A DNA stretch of 64,000 nucleotides from Paraburkholderia sp. Tr-20389 (GTDB lineage: Bacteria > Pseudomonadota > Gammaproteobacteria > Burkholderiales > Burkholderiaceae): positions 1 to 64,000 of the forward strand of contig NZ_JAAGPD010000047.1 in NCBI RefSeq assembly GCF_017104565.1, in the 5' to 3' direction. Both the position numbers and the translations under genes were made by a program. The notes beneath the pieces are model-generated. The model was not told where the DNA came from. It did not search any database and was given only the letters and a program-made list of their open reading frames with translations. Of this stretch, positions 47,001 to 54,835 are shown piece after piece; within the stretch, counting starts at the first letter, position 1; each line of letters starts with the position of its first letter.

Positions 47001-47728
47001 CAGTCGGCCGATTCCGGCACGTCGGTCTGCTCGCCCCAGATCTGAGGCGACGCGGGCGGCAGATCGCAATACCAGTCGTAGAACGACAGGCATGCTCCGC
47101 CGATCAGGCTCAGATAGCGCGCCCCCGCTGCATACGACACCATCGACATGGCTGGGATCGGCGAAAAGCCGATCACGCGATCGGGGCCGTACTTGCCGAT
47201 CGTATGGGCGTTGGCGGCTGCGACGATTTCCGTTGCGGTATCCCAGTCCGCGCGCACGAAGCCGCCGAGCCCGCGCACGCTCTTGTAGCGCTTCGCCTTG
47301 ACGGGGTCTTCGCAGATCGATGCCCATGCAGCCACAGGGTCCAGCGTCTTGCGCGCCTCGCGCCACATCTCCATCAACCGCCCGCGTATCAACGGATACT
47401 TCACGCGCTGCGCCGAATACACGTACCAGCTATACGACGCGCCGCGCGGACAGCCACGCGGCTCGTGGTTCGGCAGATCGGCGCGGGTGCGCGGGTAATC
47501 CGTCTGCTGGGTTTCCCACGTGATGAGGCCGTTCTTGACGTACACCTTCCACGAGCAGGAGCCCGTGCAATTCACGCCATGCGTCGAGCGCACGATCTTG
47601 TCGTGCTGCCAGCGGCTGCGATAGCCGTCCTCCCATTTGCGATCCTCGTTCACGACGGCGCCGTGCCCACCCGCAAAGGTCGACTTCGTGCGCGACATGA
47701 ACTTCAATCGGTCCAGAAAATGACTCAT
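44003..47728 (-). CDS. narG: respiratory nitrate reductase alpha subunit (molybdenum catalytic subunit)
   Basis: 1241 residues, the usual length (E. coli 1247). THGVNCTGSCSWKVYVKNG holds the His and Cys ligands of the FS0 cluster. YPRTRADLPNHEPRGCPRG and GWAHYVGQEKLRPQFGW bind the bis-MGD cofactor. GSNVPQTRTPDAHF and the C-terminal GVNSRDEY-equivalent YYGTVGSNRDEYVIVRKMKK also match. It reduces nitrate to nitrite on the cytoplasmic side. No twin-arginine signal is present beyond the usual remnant, as expected for NarG. A NarL-like palindrome lies 161 bases upstream. Confidence 0.98.
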   Translation of the reverse strand: MSHFLDRLKFMSRTKSTFAGGHGAVVNEDRKWEDGYRSRWQHDKIVRSTHGVNCTGSCSWKVYVKNGLITWETQQTDYPRTRADLPNHEPRGCPRGASYSWYVYSAQRVKYPLIRGRLMEMWREARKTLDPVAAWASICEDPVKAKRYKSVRGLGGFVRADWDTATEIVAAANAHTIGKYGPDRVIGFSPIPAMSMVSYAAGARYLSLIGGACLSFYDWYCDLPPASPQIWGEQTDVPESADWYNSTYLMVWGSNVPQTRTPDAHFYTEVRYKGTKTVAVSSDFGEMVKFGDIWLAPKQGTDAALAMAMGHVVLKEFHAAGKSAYFRDYLKQYTDMPMLVTLREHGGTWVPDQFLRASQLVRNLDEANNPQWKTLVIDAHTGNVVAPNGTIGFRWGEGAHDDGAKLGRWNLELKDGGSGRDIDPQLSLLSTHDDVAEVGFPYFGGEHGELLSRRVPVKKIELADGSHVLVATVYDLQMANYGVDQGLGGPNVAASFDDDVPYTPAWQEKHTTVPRQRVIQVAREFADNADRTHGKSMVIVGAALNHWYHNDMIYRGIINLLMMCGCVGQSGGGWAHYVGQEKLRPQFGWAPLAFALDWSRPPRQMNGTSFFYNHTSQWRHEKVGVDEILAPTADLARYGKLTMLDLNAKSERMGWLPSAPQLGANPLDLVDAAKRAGRLPIEYVTGQLKSGELGFACDDPDNPANFPRNMFVWRSNILGSSGKGHEYFLKYLLGTQNALFADEADAIRPTEVKVREAAEGKLDLLTVLDFRMSTTCLYADIVLPSATFYEKDDLNTSDMHPFIHPLSEAVQPLWESRSDWEIYKTIAKKFSEIGGAHLGTRTDLVCTPLMHDTPGELGQPFEPMDWRHGECDLIPGKTAPAMTLVERDYRQIYDKFTSVGPLLDKLGNGGKGINWQTGHEVTELAHLTGRSDRQGAGEGRPKLETAIDAAEMILTFAPETNGQVAVKAWEALSKITGRDHSHLAMGREHDKIRFRDVQAQPRKIISAPTWSGLESEEVSYNAGYTNVHELIPWRTLTGRQQFYQDHRWMLDFGEGSCVYKPAIDTKTIAPMHGAKPNGEHELALNWITPHQKWGIHSTYTDNLRMLTLSRGGPHVWVSESEAKEAGIRDNDWVEVFNVNGTLTARVVVSQRVPRGMCLMYHAQEKIINVPGAETSGMRGGIHNSVTRTVLKPTHMIGGYAQQAYGFNYYGTVGSNRDEYVIVRKMKKVDWLEAPLSEGAAT

Positions 47729-47888
47729 CCTGCTCTCCAGGCATCGCGGCCACGCGCTGACAACCGGAAGCGGTTGTCATACGAAGCCGCGGATTCAATA
47801 CGCAAAGCTTAGGGATTCGGCCCGCCACTGCCCATTCCTCAAAGGGAGCGTCATGCATACGTCTTCGGAGCGAGTGGCGGGGCGTGGC

Positions 47889-47904
47889 TACGCCTTTCGG
47901 CGTA
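47889..47904. promoter_or_regulatory. NarL-type 7-2-7 palindrome upstream of narG
   Basis: TACGCCTTTCGGCGTA is a symmetric TAC-N10-GTA site matching most of the known 7-2-7 NarL consensus (TACYYMT NN AKRRGTA). It lies in the 209-base gap between narK2 and narG, where a narG promoter would be. Confidence 0.55.
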
Positions 47905-47937
47905 GTCCGGATTGAACGGATAGAGCCGAACGATGGA

Positions 47938-49323
47938 TCAGCACGGCATCGGCGCGTTGCGGCGCGCGTAGAAGAACCAGGTCACGGCCGTGCAGAGCGC
48001 ATAGAAGGCGATGAAGCAGTACAGCGCCGCCACGGGAGAACCCGTCAGATCGAGCGACGTGCCGAAGCTCTTCGGGATGAAGAAGCCGCCATACGCGCCG
48101 ATCGCAGCCGCGAAGCCGAGCACCGCGGCCGACTCCTTGCCCGCGTCGCGGATGGCCTGCCGCTTCACCTCTTCCGGCTGCCCTTTCGATGCGCGTTCCT
48201 TTTGCGTGAGGAAGATCACGGGAATCATGCGGAACGTCGAACCGTTGCCGATGCCCGTCAGCGCGAACAGCACGATGAACATGGCGAGGAAGCCAGCAAA
48301 GTTGCCGGCCTCTTCGCCATGCGGCAGAAAAGCGATCACACCTGCCACGGCCGCCATCATCGCGATGAAGGTGCACAGCGTCACCCGGGCGCCGCCGAGC
48401 CGGTCGGAAATCCAGCCGCCGATGGGCCGCGCGAGCGCACCCGCAAGCGGCCCGAGGAAGGCATACGCGGTCGGGTTGATCGACGGAAACTCGGACTTGG
48501 TGAGCAGCGCGAGGCCCGCCGAAAAGCCGATGAACGAGCCGAACGTGCCCACATACAGCAGGCACATCAGCCAGTTGTGCATGCGCCGGAAGATCACAGC
48601 CTGCTCGGCAAACGATGCCTTCGCGTCGGCGATGTCGTTCATGCCGAACCATGCTGCCAGCGTGGCCACGACGATGAACGGCACCCACAGAAAGCCCGCG
48701 TTCTGCAACCAGATGCCGTGCTCGACGCCCTTCATGCTGTACGTCTGCCCGGCGCCGCCCAGCGCGCCGAACACCGCGCTCGACACCACGATGGGCGTGA
48801 CGAACTGCACCAGCGACACGCCGAGGTTGCCGATGCCGGCGTTCATGCCCGTCGCGAAGCCCTTCTTCGCCTTCGGAAAGAAGAAGCTGATATTGGCCAT
48901 CGACGAACTGAAGTTCGCGCCGCCGAGGCCGCACAGCAGCGCCAGCGCGAGCAAGGTCGGATAGCCCGTCGACGGATCGCGCAGCGCGAAGCCCATGCCG
49001 AGCGCGGGCAGCAGCAGGCTCGCAGTCGACACGGCCGTGAAGCGCCGGCCGCCGAAGATCGGCACGAGAAACGAATAGAAGATGCGCAGCGTCGCGCCCG
49101 ACACCGCGGGCAAGGCCGTCAGCCAGAACAGTTGGCCCTTCGAAAGATGAAAGCCCGCCTTGTCGAGGTTGACCACGACGACGCTCCACAGCGACCACAC
49201 GACGAAGGCGAGCATCAGCGCGGGAATCGAAATCCACAGGTTGCGGTTCGCGACCGACTCGCCGTTTGCTTGCCAGAAGACGGCGTTTTCCGGCTCCCAT
49301 TGCGTAAGAAGATATCTGGACAT
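47938..49323 (-). CDS. narK2: nitrate/nitrite transporter, NarK2 type
   Basis: 461 residues with twelve membrane helices of the nitrate/nitrite porter family. MSRYLLTQWEPENAVFWQANG is the conserved NarK/NarU opening, and GGANFSSSMANISFFFPKAK with GIGNLGVS is the nitrate signature in helix 5. It probably exchanges nitrate for nitrite, matching narK2 of the narK1K2GHJI operons of Pseudomonas. ATG 49323 was chosen since the family opening begins there. It lies 79 bases after narK1 and 209 before narG. Confidence 0.92.
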   Translation of the reverse strand: MSRYLLTQWEPENAVFWQANGESVANRNLWISIPALMLAFVVWSLWSVVVVNLDKAGFHLSKGQLFWLTALPAVSGATLRIFYSFLVPIFGGRRFTAVSTASLLLPALGMGFALRDPSTGYPTLLALALLCGLGGANFSSSMANISFFFPKAKKGFATGMNAGIGNLGVSLVQFVTPIVVSSAVFGALGGAGQTYSMKGVEHGIWLQNAGFLWVPFIVVATLAAWFGMNDIADAKASFAEQAVIFRRMHNWLMCLLYVGTFGSFIGFSAGLALLTKSEFPSINPTAYAFLGPLAGALARPIGGWISDRLGGARVTLCTFIAMMAAVAGVIAFLPHGEEAGNFAGFLAMFIVLFALTGIGNGSTFRMIPVIFLTQKERASKGQPEEVKRQAIRDAGKESAAVLGFAAAIGAYGGFFIPKSFGTSLDLTGSPVAALYCFIAFYALCTAVTWFFYARRNAPMPC

Positions 49324-49345
49324 GATGTTGGTTGGATCAGGGTTG

Positions 49346-49366
49346 AGCCGCGCACGATGCGCGGCT
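49346..49366. other. hairpin between narK1 and narK2
   Basis: Nine-base arms AGCCGCGCA and TGCGCGGCT enclose a 3-base loop upstream of the narK2 ATG. The T-rich tract is on the plus-strand side, so it is not a canonical terminator for the minus-strand operon. It may protect or process the transcript. Confidence 0.55.
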
Positions 49367-49402
49367 TTTCTTTTGAAGCGAACGATTGCGTCCGCGCGAG
49401 GC

Positions 49403-50671
49403 TCAGGAATTGAGGACGTGTGCTGCACGCTCGCGCGTGCGGAAAGTGAAGTGCATGCAGACGAGACTGACGGCCGTCGCGCCGAACATCAGCATGAAAC
49501 AGGTGCTGCGCACGCCCGTCAGGTCGACGAGCAGCCCGAACAGGATGGGCAGCAGGAAGCCCGCAAGTCCGCCCGCCAGACCAACCACGCCGGACACCGC
49601 GCCGATGTTGGTCGTGAAATCGTTCGACACGAACTTGAAGACGGACGCCTTGCCCACGGCCATCGCGACGCCCACCACGAACATCAGCACCGTATAGGCG
49701 ACGGGGCCGTGCGCGATATGGAAGGCAAGCGGTCCGTGCATCGAGTAAATGACGAAGTCCGTGTCGGGATAGCTGAGCAGGAAGAAGCACGCGAGCGCGA
49801 TCCACATCACCGTCCACGTGGTGCGAGATGCGCCGTAGCGGTCGGACAGCCAGCCGCCCAGCGCGCGCAGCACGCCGCCCGGCAGCGAAAAGCAGGCGGC
49901 GAGGAATGCCGCGTGTTCGAGGCTGAAGCCGTACTGGTTCACGTAGTACTGCGGCATCCACAGCGACAGACCGACATAGCCGCCGAATACGACCGAGTAG
50001 TACTGTGCATAGCGCAATACACGTGGGTCGCGGATGACCTTCATCTGATCCGCGAAGCTCTCCTTGCTTTGCAGGCAATGCGCGGGATCCGACGACGACA
50101 GCAGCCAGAACGCCAGCGCCGTCAACAGCATGGCAACCGAGTACACGCGCGGCACGATCGTCCATGTGCCGGCGGCAGTCATCAACACGGGCGCGACGAA
50201 CTTCGTCAGCGCGGCGCCCGAATTGCCCGCGCCGAAGATGCCCATCGCGAGCCCCTGGCGCGACTTCGGAAACCAGCGCGCCACATAGGGCGTGCCGACC
50301 GAAAACGCCGCGCCTGCGATGCCGACGAACAGCCCGAGGACAAGGAACTGCCACAACTGCGTCGCGAGCGAGATCAACCAGATGGGCACGACGGTCGCGA
50401 TCATCGTGAGGAAGAACACGCCGCGCCCGCCGAAACGATCGGTCCAGATGCCGAGCGGCACGCGCGCGAGCGAGCCGGTGAGGACGGGCATCGCGGCGAC
50501 GAGTCCGAATTCCGTATCGGACAGATGCAGTTGTTTCTTGAGTGGAATGCCGAGGATCGCGAAGATCATCCAGACGGCAAAGCAGATCGTGAACGCGAAT
50601 GTGCTCGTGCCCAGCACACGCCAGGCACGGGCATCCGTGGTTTCATCGATCGATAGATGTGCGACGCTCAT
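49403..50671 (-). CDS. narK1: nitrate/nitrite transporter, NarK1 type
   Basis: 422 residues with twelve membrane helices. GIWTDRFGGRGVF is the loop between helices 2 and 3, and GAAFSVGTPYVARWFPKSRQ with GIFGAGNSGAA is the nitrate signature. Its shorter length and sequence resemble the NarK1 class, thought to be proton-coupled nitrate uptake. As the first gene of the block it probably defines the operon promoter. GGGAAAGG precedes the ATG at 50671, and a TAC-N10-GTA site lies just upstream. Confidence 0.92.
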   Translation of the reverse strand: MSVAHLSIDETTDARAWRVLGTSTFAFTICFAVWMIFAILGIPLKKQLHLSDTEFGLVAAMPVLTGSLARVPLGIWTDRFGGRGVFFLTMIATVVPIWLISLATQLWQFLVLGLFVGIAGAAFSVGTPYVARWFPKSRQGLAMGIFGAGNSGAALTKFVAPVLMTAAGTWTIVPRVYSVAMLLTALAFWLLSSSDPAHCLQSKESFADQMKVIRDPRVLRYAQYYSVVFGGYVGLSLWMPQYYVNQYGFSLEHAAFLAACFSLPGGVLRALGGWLSDRYGASRTTWTVMWIALACFFLLSYPDTDFVIYSMHGPLAFHIAHGPVAYTVLMFVVGVAMAVGKASVFKFVSNDFTTNIGAVSGVVGLAGGLAGFLLPILFGLLVDLTGVRSTCFMLMFGATAVSLVCMHFTFRTRERAAHVLNS

Positions 50672-50692
50672 CGCCTTTCCCTTCGGTAACAG

Positions 50693-50708
50693 TACCGACC
50701 AAAGGGTA
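50693..50708. promoter_or_regulatory. NarL-type site upstream of narK1
   Basis: TACCGACCAAAGGGTA has the TAC-N10-GTA form of a NarL 7-2-7 site, 21 bases before the narK1 start codon. Further TAC-type heptamers (TACACCC twice, TACTCCA) lie upstream on the minus strand. Confidence 0.45.
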
Positions 50709-50814
50709 GAAAGCGACGGGCGCGCTGCCTATCCGCCCGTGGGATGACGCGGCGAAGCGTCGCTAGGCGGGATGGAGTAGTCCGATGGGTGTAGAGCCGG
50801 TGGGTGTAGCTTCT

Positions 50815-51819
50815 TTAAACACGCCCTACCGAAGCCCGCATCGACACCGTCACGGGGAACTCGCGGAAGATCTCCCACTTCGTGCCGTAGCACTGGTTGA
50901 TGAGCCAGCGCACTGCGTTCTGGGTCAGTTCCGCGGTCGGAATATGGACGGACGTCAGCGCGGGCGCCGAGTAAGCGGCCGAATAATCGTCGTCGTAGCC
51001 GATCACGGACACATCGCCGGGCACCGAGATGCCGAGTTGCTGGAAGCGCGCCAATGCGCTGACCGCCATCGTATCGTTGGCGCAAAAGAGCCCGGTAAAG
51101 GGCACTTTCGATTCGAGCAACTGGCACGTCGCCGCATAGCCGCCTTCCGGCGAGAAGTCCGATTCGATCAGCGGCACGCTGTCGCGTGCAATGCCGTGCC
51201 GCGCGAGTTCGTCAAAGAAGCCGTCGAGCCGCTCGACATTGTCCGACGCCGTGAACGGTCCCGAGATCACAGCCAGCTTGCGATGCCCATGTTCGAGCAG
51301 CGTCGTGGCCGCCAGTTCGCCGCCGCGCCGATGATCCGGGCAGAACGACGCATCGGGCAACGCATCGAACGCGCGGTTGAGGAACACCATTTTCGGGTGC
51401 ATCTGATGCAACTGGTCGAGGTCTTCGTCATGCAGATCATGGCTGATCACGACGACGCCGTCGCAGTCGCGCCCGATCAGGAAGCGCACGGCTTCGAGCG
51501 CCTGTTCGCGCGGCGTCGACTCGCCGCAGCCCGTCGCCACCACCACATGCCGATGCACCGCGCGCAGTTCGAGATCCGTCTGCTTGAGGATCGTGCCGTA
51601 GTACGAGCCGAAGAAGGTCGGCACGAACAGGCCGATGATGCCCAGTTGCTGCGTGGCCATCGCGCGCCCGATCGACGACGGCCGGAAGTTGAGTTCGGCG
51701 ATCGCCGCCTTCACGCGCGCGGCTGCTTCGGCCGATACGGGTCCTTTGCCCGAAATGGCGCGCGAGGCTGTCGAGAGCCCCACGCCCGCCAGCTCCGCCA
51801 CATCTTTGAGGGTCGCCAC
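50815..51819 (-). CDS. LacI family transcriptional regulator
   Basis: 334 residues. The N-terminal helix-turn-helix and hinge read TLKDVAELAGVGLSTASRAI with a following AAIAELNFRPSSIGRAMA. The periplasmic-binding-like sugar domain covers residues about 60-330 (IIGLFVPTFFGSYYGTIL, GLFCANDTMAVSAL). The GTG at 51819 has GGAG five bases upstream. It is the last gene of the sugar operon, 37 bases after the ATPase gene, so it probably represses the operon from the palindrome at 57621-57636 until the sugar binds. Confidence 0.94.
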   Translation of the reverse strand: MATLKDVAELAGVGLSTASRAISGKGPVSAEAAARVKAAIAELNFRPSSIGRAMATQQLGIIGLFVPTFFGSYYGTILKQTDLELRAVHRHVVVATGCGESTPREQALEAVRFLIGRDCDGVVVISHDLHDEDLDQLHQMHPKMVFLNRAFDALPDASFCPDHRRGGELAATTLLEHGHRKLAVISGPFTASDNVERLDGFFDELARHGIARDSVPLIESDFSPEGGYAATCQLLESKVPFTGLFCANDTMAVSALARFQQLGISVPGDVSVIGYDDDYSAAYSAPALTSVHIPTAELTQNAVRWLINQCYGTKWEIFREFPVTVSMRASVGRV

Positions 51820-51856
51820 GGTGTCTCCGTCCGCTTGTAGTGTTTGCGCCTGCCGT

Positions 51857-52954
51857 TCAGAGGCGCGCCCCGCCCGCCTCGTCGAACAGCGATATATGCG
51901 CGCCATCGATCGCGAACGCCACGGAGTCGCCAACGGCGACGGGCGTTTTCTCCTGATCGATCGACGCTATCTGTGTGCCATGATAATCGAGCCAGATAAC
52001 CCGGTGGTTGCCCATTGGTTCAATAAGCGACACTTCTCCGCGCTGATTCGAGTCGGCGCCCAGCCGCACGCGCACATCTTCGGGCCGCACGCCGAGCACG
52101 CACGGCTGGCCGTTGCCGGGCGACGCGGCGAATGGATACGGCGAAACGTCGAGTTCGAGCTTCGCGCCCGTGAAGCGCACGCCGTCGCCCAGGGTATGCA
52201 GCGTGCCGTTCAGCAGGTTCATCGCCGGCGAGCCGAGGAAGGTCGCGACGAACAGGTTCGCGGGCCGCGCATACACTTCGGCGGGCGTGCCGAACTGCTG
52301 GATCACACCGTTCTTCATCACGGCCATGCGCGTCGCGAGCGTCATCGCTTCGACCTGGTCGTGCGTCACGTAGATCATCGTCGCGCCCAGCCGCTGATGC
52401 AGTTGCTTGAGTTCGCGGCGCAGTTCGGTGCGCAGCTTGGCGTCGAGATTCGACAGCGGCTCGTCGAACAGGAACACGTCGGCTTCGCGCACGATCGCGC
52501 GGCCAATCGCGACGCGCTGCCGCTGTCCGCCCGACAGTTGCGCCGGCTTGCGCTTGAGCAGCGGCCCGAGTTGCAGCATGTCCGACGCGCGCGCGACGCG
52601 TCGCGCGATCTCCGCCTTCGGCGTGCCGTTGATGCGCAGCGCGAACGACAGATTGCGCTCGACGCTCATCGTCGGATACAGCGCGTACGACTGGAACACG
52701 AGCGCGATGCGCCGGTCTTTCGGATCGGCCCAGGTCATGTCTTCGCCGCCGATCTCGATGCTGCCCTCCGTCACGTCGATCAGACCGGCGATGCTGTGCA
52801 GCAGCGTCGACTTGCCGCAACCCGACGGCCCGAGCAGCACGACGAATTCGCCCGCGCGAACGTCGAGATCGAGCGCGTCGATCACCGTGTTCGCGCCCAG
52901 CTGGATTTTCAGGTCGCGGACCGCGACGTTTGCCATGTTCGGTACGGTTGCCAT
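51857..52954 (-). CDS. sugar ABC transporter ATP-binding protein (MalK/UgpC type)
   Basis: 365 residues. Walker A is GPSGCGKST (42-50), the signature LSGGQ is at 140-144, and Walker B ends FLFDE with Asp164-Glu165. The C-terminal 130 residues form the MalK-like TOBE regulatory domain (VLGVRPEDVRVRLG). It powers the two permeases of this operon. It starts 10 bases after the second permease gene, so it belongs to the same transcript. Confidence 0.95.
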   Translation of the reverse strand: MATVPNMANVAVRDLKIQLGANTVIDALDLDVRAGEFVVLLGPSGCGKSTLLHSIAGLIDVTEGSIEIGGEDMTWADPKDRRIALVFQSYALYPTMSVERNLSFALRINGTPKAEIARRVARASDMLQLGPLLKRKPAQLSGGQRQRVAIGRAIVREADVFLFDEPLSNLDAKLRTELRRELKQLHQRLGATMIYVTHDQVEAMTLATRMAVMKNGVIQQFGTPAEVYARPANLFVATFLGSPAMNLLNGTLHTLGDGVRFTGAKLELDVSPYPFAASPGNGQPCVLGVRPEDVRVRLGADSNQRGEVSLIEPMGNHRVIWLDYHGTQIASIDQEKTPVAVGDSVAFAIDGAHISLFDEAGGARL

Positions 52955-52964
52955 ATCAATCCTT

Positions 52965-53873
52965 CTAACCTTTCACTGCGCCCGACGCGATGCCGCGCAC
53001 GAACCAGCGGCCCGAAATGAAATACACCGCGAGCGGCACGACGGACGTCAGGATCGTCGCCGCCATGTTGACGTTGTAGATCTTCTCGCCCGTCGTCGTG
53101 TTGATGATGTTGTTCAGTTGCACCGTCATCGGCAGATTGCGCGTGCCCGCGAACACGAGGCCGAGCAGGTAGTCGTTCCAGATGTTCGTCACCTGCAGGA
53201 TCATCGCGACGACGACGATGGGCAGCGACATCGGCAGCATCAGCTGGAAGAAGATGCGCCAGAAGCCGCCGCCGTCGATGCGCGCCGCCTTGAACAGCTC
53301 GATGGGAATGCCGGCGTAGTAGTTGCGGAACAGCAGTGTCATCACGGGCATGCCGAAGATCGTATGAATGATCACGATGCCGGGCAGCGAGCTGAACAGA
53401 TGCACAGCCGCGAGCACGCGCACCATCGGATAGATCATCACCTGATACGGAATGATCGCGCCGAGCAGCAGCACGCCGAAGAACACGCCCGCGCCGCGCG
53501 GCCGCCAGAACGACAGCGCATAACCGTTGATCGCGCCGATCACGATGGAAAACACCGTGCTCGGCACGACGATGCGCACCGAGTTCCAGAAGCCCACACG
53601 GATGCCGTTGCAGTCGAGCCCCGTGCAGGCCGACTGCCATGCATCGCCCCACGGTTGCAGCGTGAAGTGCATCGGCAGCGCGAGCAGGTTGCCGAGACGT
53701 ATCTCGCTCATCGGCTTCACCGAAGTGACGAGCATCACATAGAGCGGCAACAGGAAGAACAGCGCGGCAACGATCAGAAAACCGTAGATGCCCAGACGCG
53801 ACGGCGACAAGCGCTTCCTGTGCGCGTGACGTTTTCGCGGTGCCGTTGCTGAGGGTTGCAGCGTCGTGCTCAT
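52965..53873 (-). CDS. sugar ABC transporter permease, MalG type
   Basis: 302 residues with six membrane helices. The conserved EAA-type loop appears as ELFKAARIDGGGFWRIFFQL before the fifth helix, which contacts the ATPase. A basic N-terminal tail (HAHRKRLSPSR) precedes helix 1. AAGGAGG before the ATG is strong, and the ATG overlaps the stop of the first permease by one base (TGATG), a classical coupling. It forms a heterodimer with the MalF-type permease. Confidence 0.94.
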   Translation of the reverse strand: MSTTLQPSATAPRKRHAHRKRLSPSRLGIYGFLIVAALFFLLPLYVMLVTSVKPMSEIRLGNLLALPMHFTLQPWGDAWQSACTGLDCNGIRVGFWNSVRIVVPSTVFSIVIGAINGYALSFWRPRGAGVFFGVLLLGAIIPYQVMIYPMVRVLAAVHLFSSLPGIVIIHTIFGMPVMTLLFRNYYAGIPIELFKAARIDGGGFWRIFFQLMLPMSLPIVVVAMILQVTNIWNDYLLGLVFAGTRNLPMTVQLNNIINTTTGEKIYNVNMAATILTSVVPLAVYFISGRWFVRGIASGAVKG

Positions 53874-54829
53874 CACACCTCCTTGCGCGACGCGTTGCGG
53901 CTGCGCGCGTAGAGAAACGGCGCGAGTATCGCGAGCACCGTGGCCAGCAGCACGATGGAAGCCGCCGACGCCAGCCCGATGTTCGCGCGTCCGAACAGAT
54001 AGTCCATGATGAACTTCGCGGGCACTTCGCTCGCCGTGCCGGGACCGCCCTGCGTCATCGCGACGACGGCGTCGAACAGCTTCACGACGGCGACGAACAG
54101 CAGCACGAAGGCGGTCGAGATCGACGGGCCTAGCATCGGAATGACGATGCTCGCATAGACACGCCAGCGCGGCACGCCGTCGACGCGCGCGGCCTTCCAC
54201 AACTCGTCGTCGATACCGCGCAAGCCCGCGAGCATCACGGCCATCACGAGGCCCGATGCCTGCCACACCGTTGCGATCACGATCGTATAGATCACCCAGT
54301 CCTGATCGACGATCCAGTCGAAGCGCGCATGCGTGAAGCCCATCTTGTGCAGCAGCGACTGCGCGCCGAGTTCGGGATTGAGGATCCATTGCCACACGAG
54401 CCCCGTCGCGACGAACGACATCGCATACGGATACAGGAACACCGTGCGCAGCACGCCTTCCGCCATCACGCGCTGATCGATGAAGATCGCGAGCAGCATG
54501 CCGATCGCCAGACACGCGACGATGAAGCACACGCCGTAGATGGCGATGTGCTGCAGCGACACGAGCCAGCGGTCGTTATGAAACAGCCGCACGTATTGCG
54601 TGACACCGACGAAGTCGTTCGACGGAAACGTGCGCGAGTTGCTGAGCGACACGCGCGCGGTCCAGAGCATCGTGCCGAGATACGCGAAGATCACCGTCAA
54701 TGCCATCGGGATCAGCGCGATCCACGCGGCGATCGACCAGCGCTTGCGCAAGGGTCGCCCGCGCGTCCTGGCAACGGGCCGTGGCTTCGTCGTCATGTCC
54801 GGCAACGCGTGCGACTTGAGCGTCCCCAT
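53873..54829 (-). CDS. sugar ABC transporter permease, MalF type
   Basis: 318 residues with six membrane helices; WIALIPMALTVIFAYLGTMLW is helix 1. The EAA loop reads ELWKAARVDGVPRWRVYASI. It partners the MalG-type permease to form the inner-membrane channel. The start lies 6 bases after the binding-protein stop. The basic N-terminus (RGRPLRKRWS) is cytoplasmic. Confidence 0.94.
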   Translation of the reverse strand: MGTLKSHALPDMTTKPRPVARTRGRPLRKRWSIAAWIALIPMALTVIFAYLGTMLWTARVSLSNSRTFPSNDFVGVTQYVRLFHNDRWLVSLQHIAIYGVCFIVACLAIGMLLAIFIDQRVMAEGVLRTVFLYPYAMSFVATGLVWQWILNPELGAQSLLHKMGFTHARFDWIVDQDWVIYTIVIATVWQASGLVMAVMLAGLRGIDDELWKAARVDGVPRWRVYASIVIPMLGPSISTAFVLLFVAVVKLFDAVVAMTQGGPGTASEVPAKFIMDYLFGRANIGLASAASIVLLATVLAILAPFLYARSRNASRKEV

Positions 54830-54835
54830 CGTGCG

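Noticed and set aside
47729-47937. FNR box (TTGAT-N4-ATCAA) before narG
   Set aside because: No sequence with both half-sites could be found by reading this gap, though FNR control would be expected.
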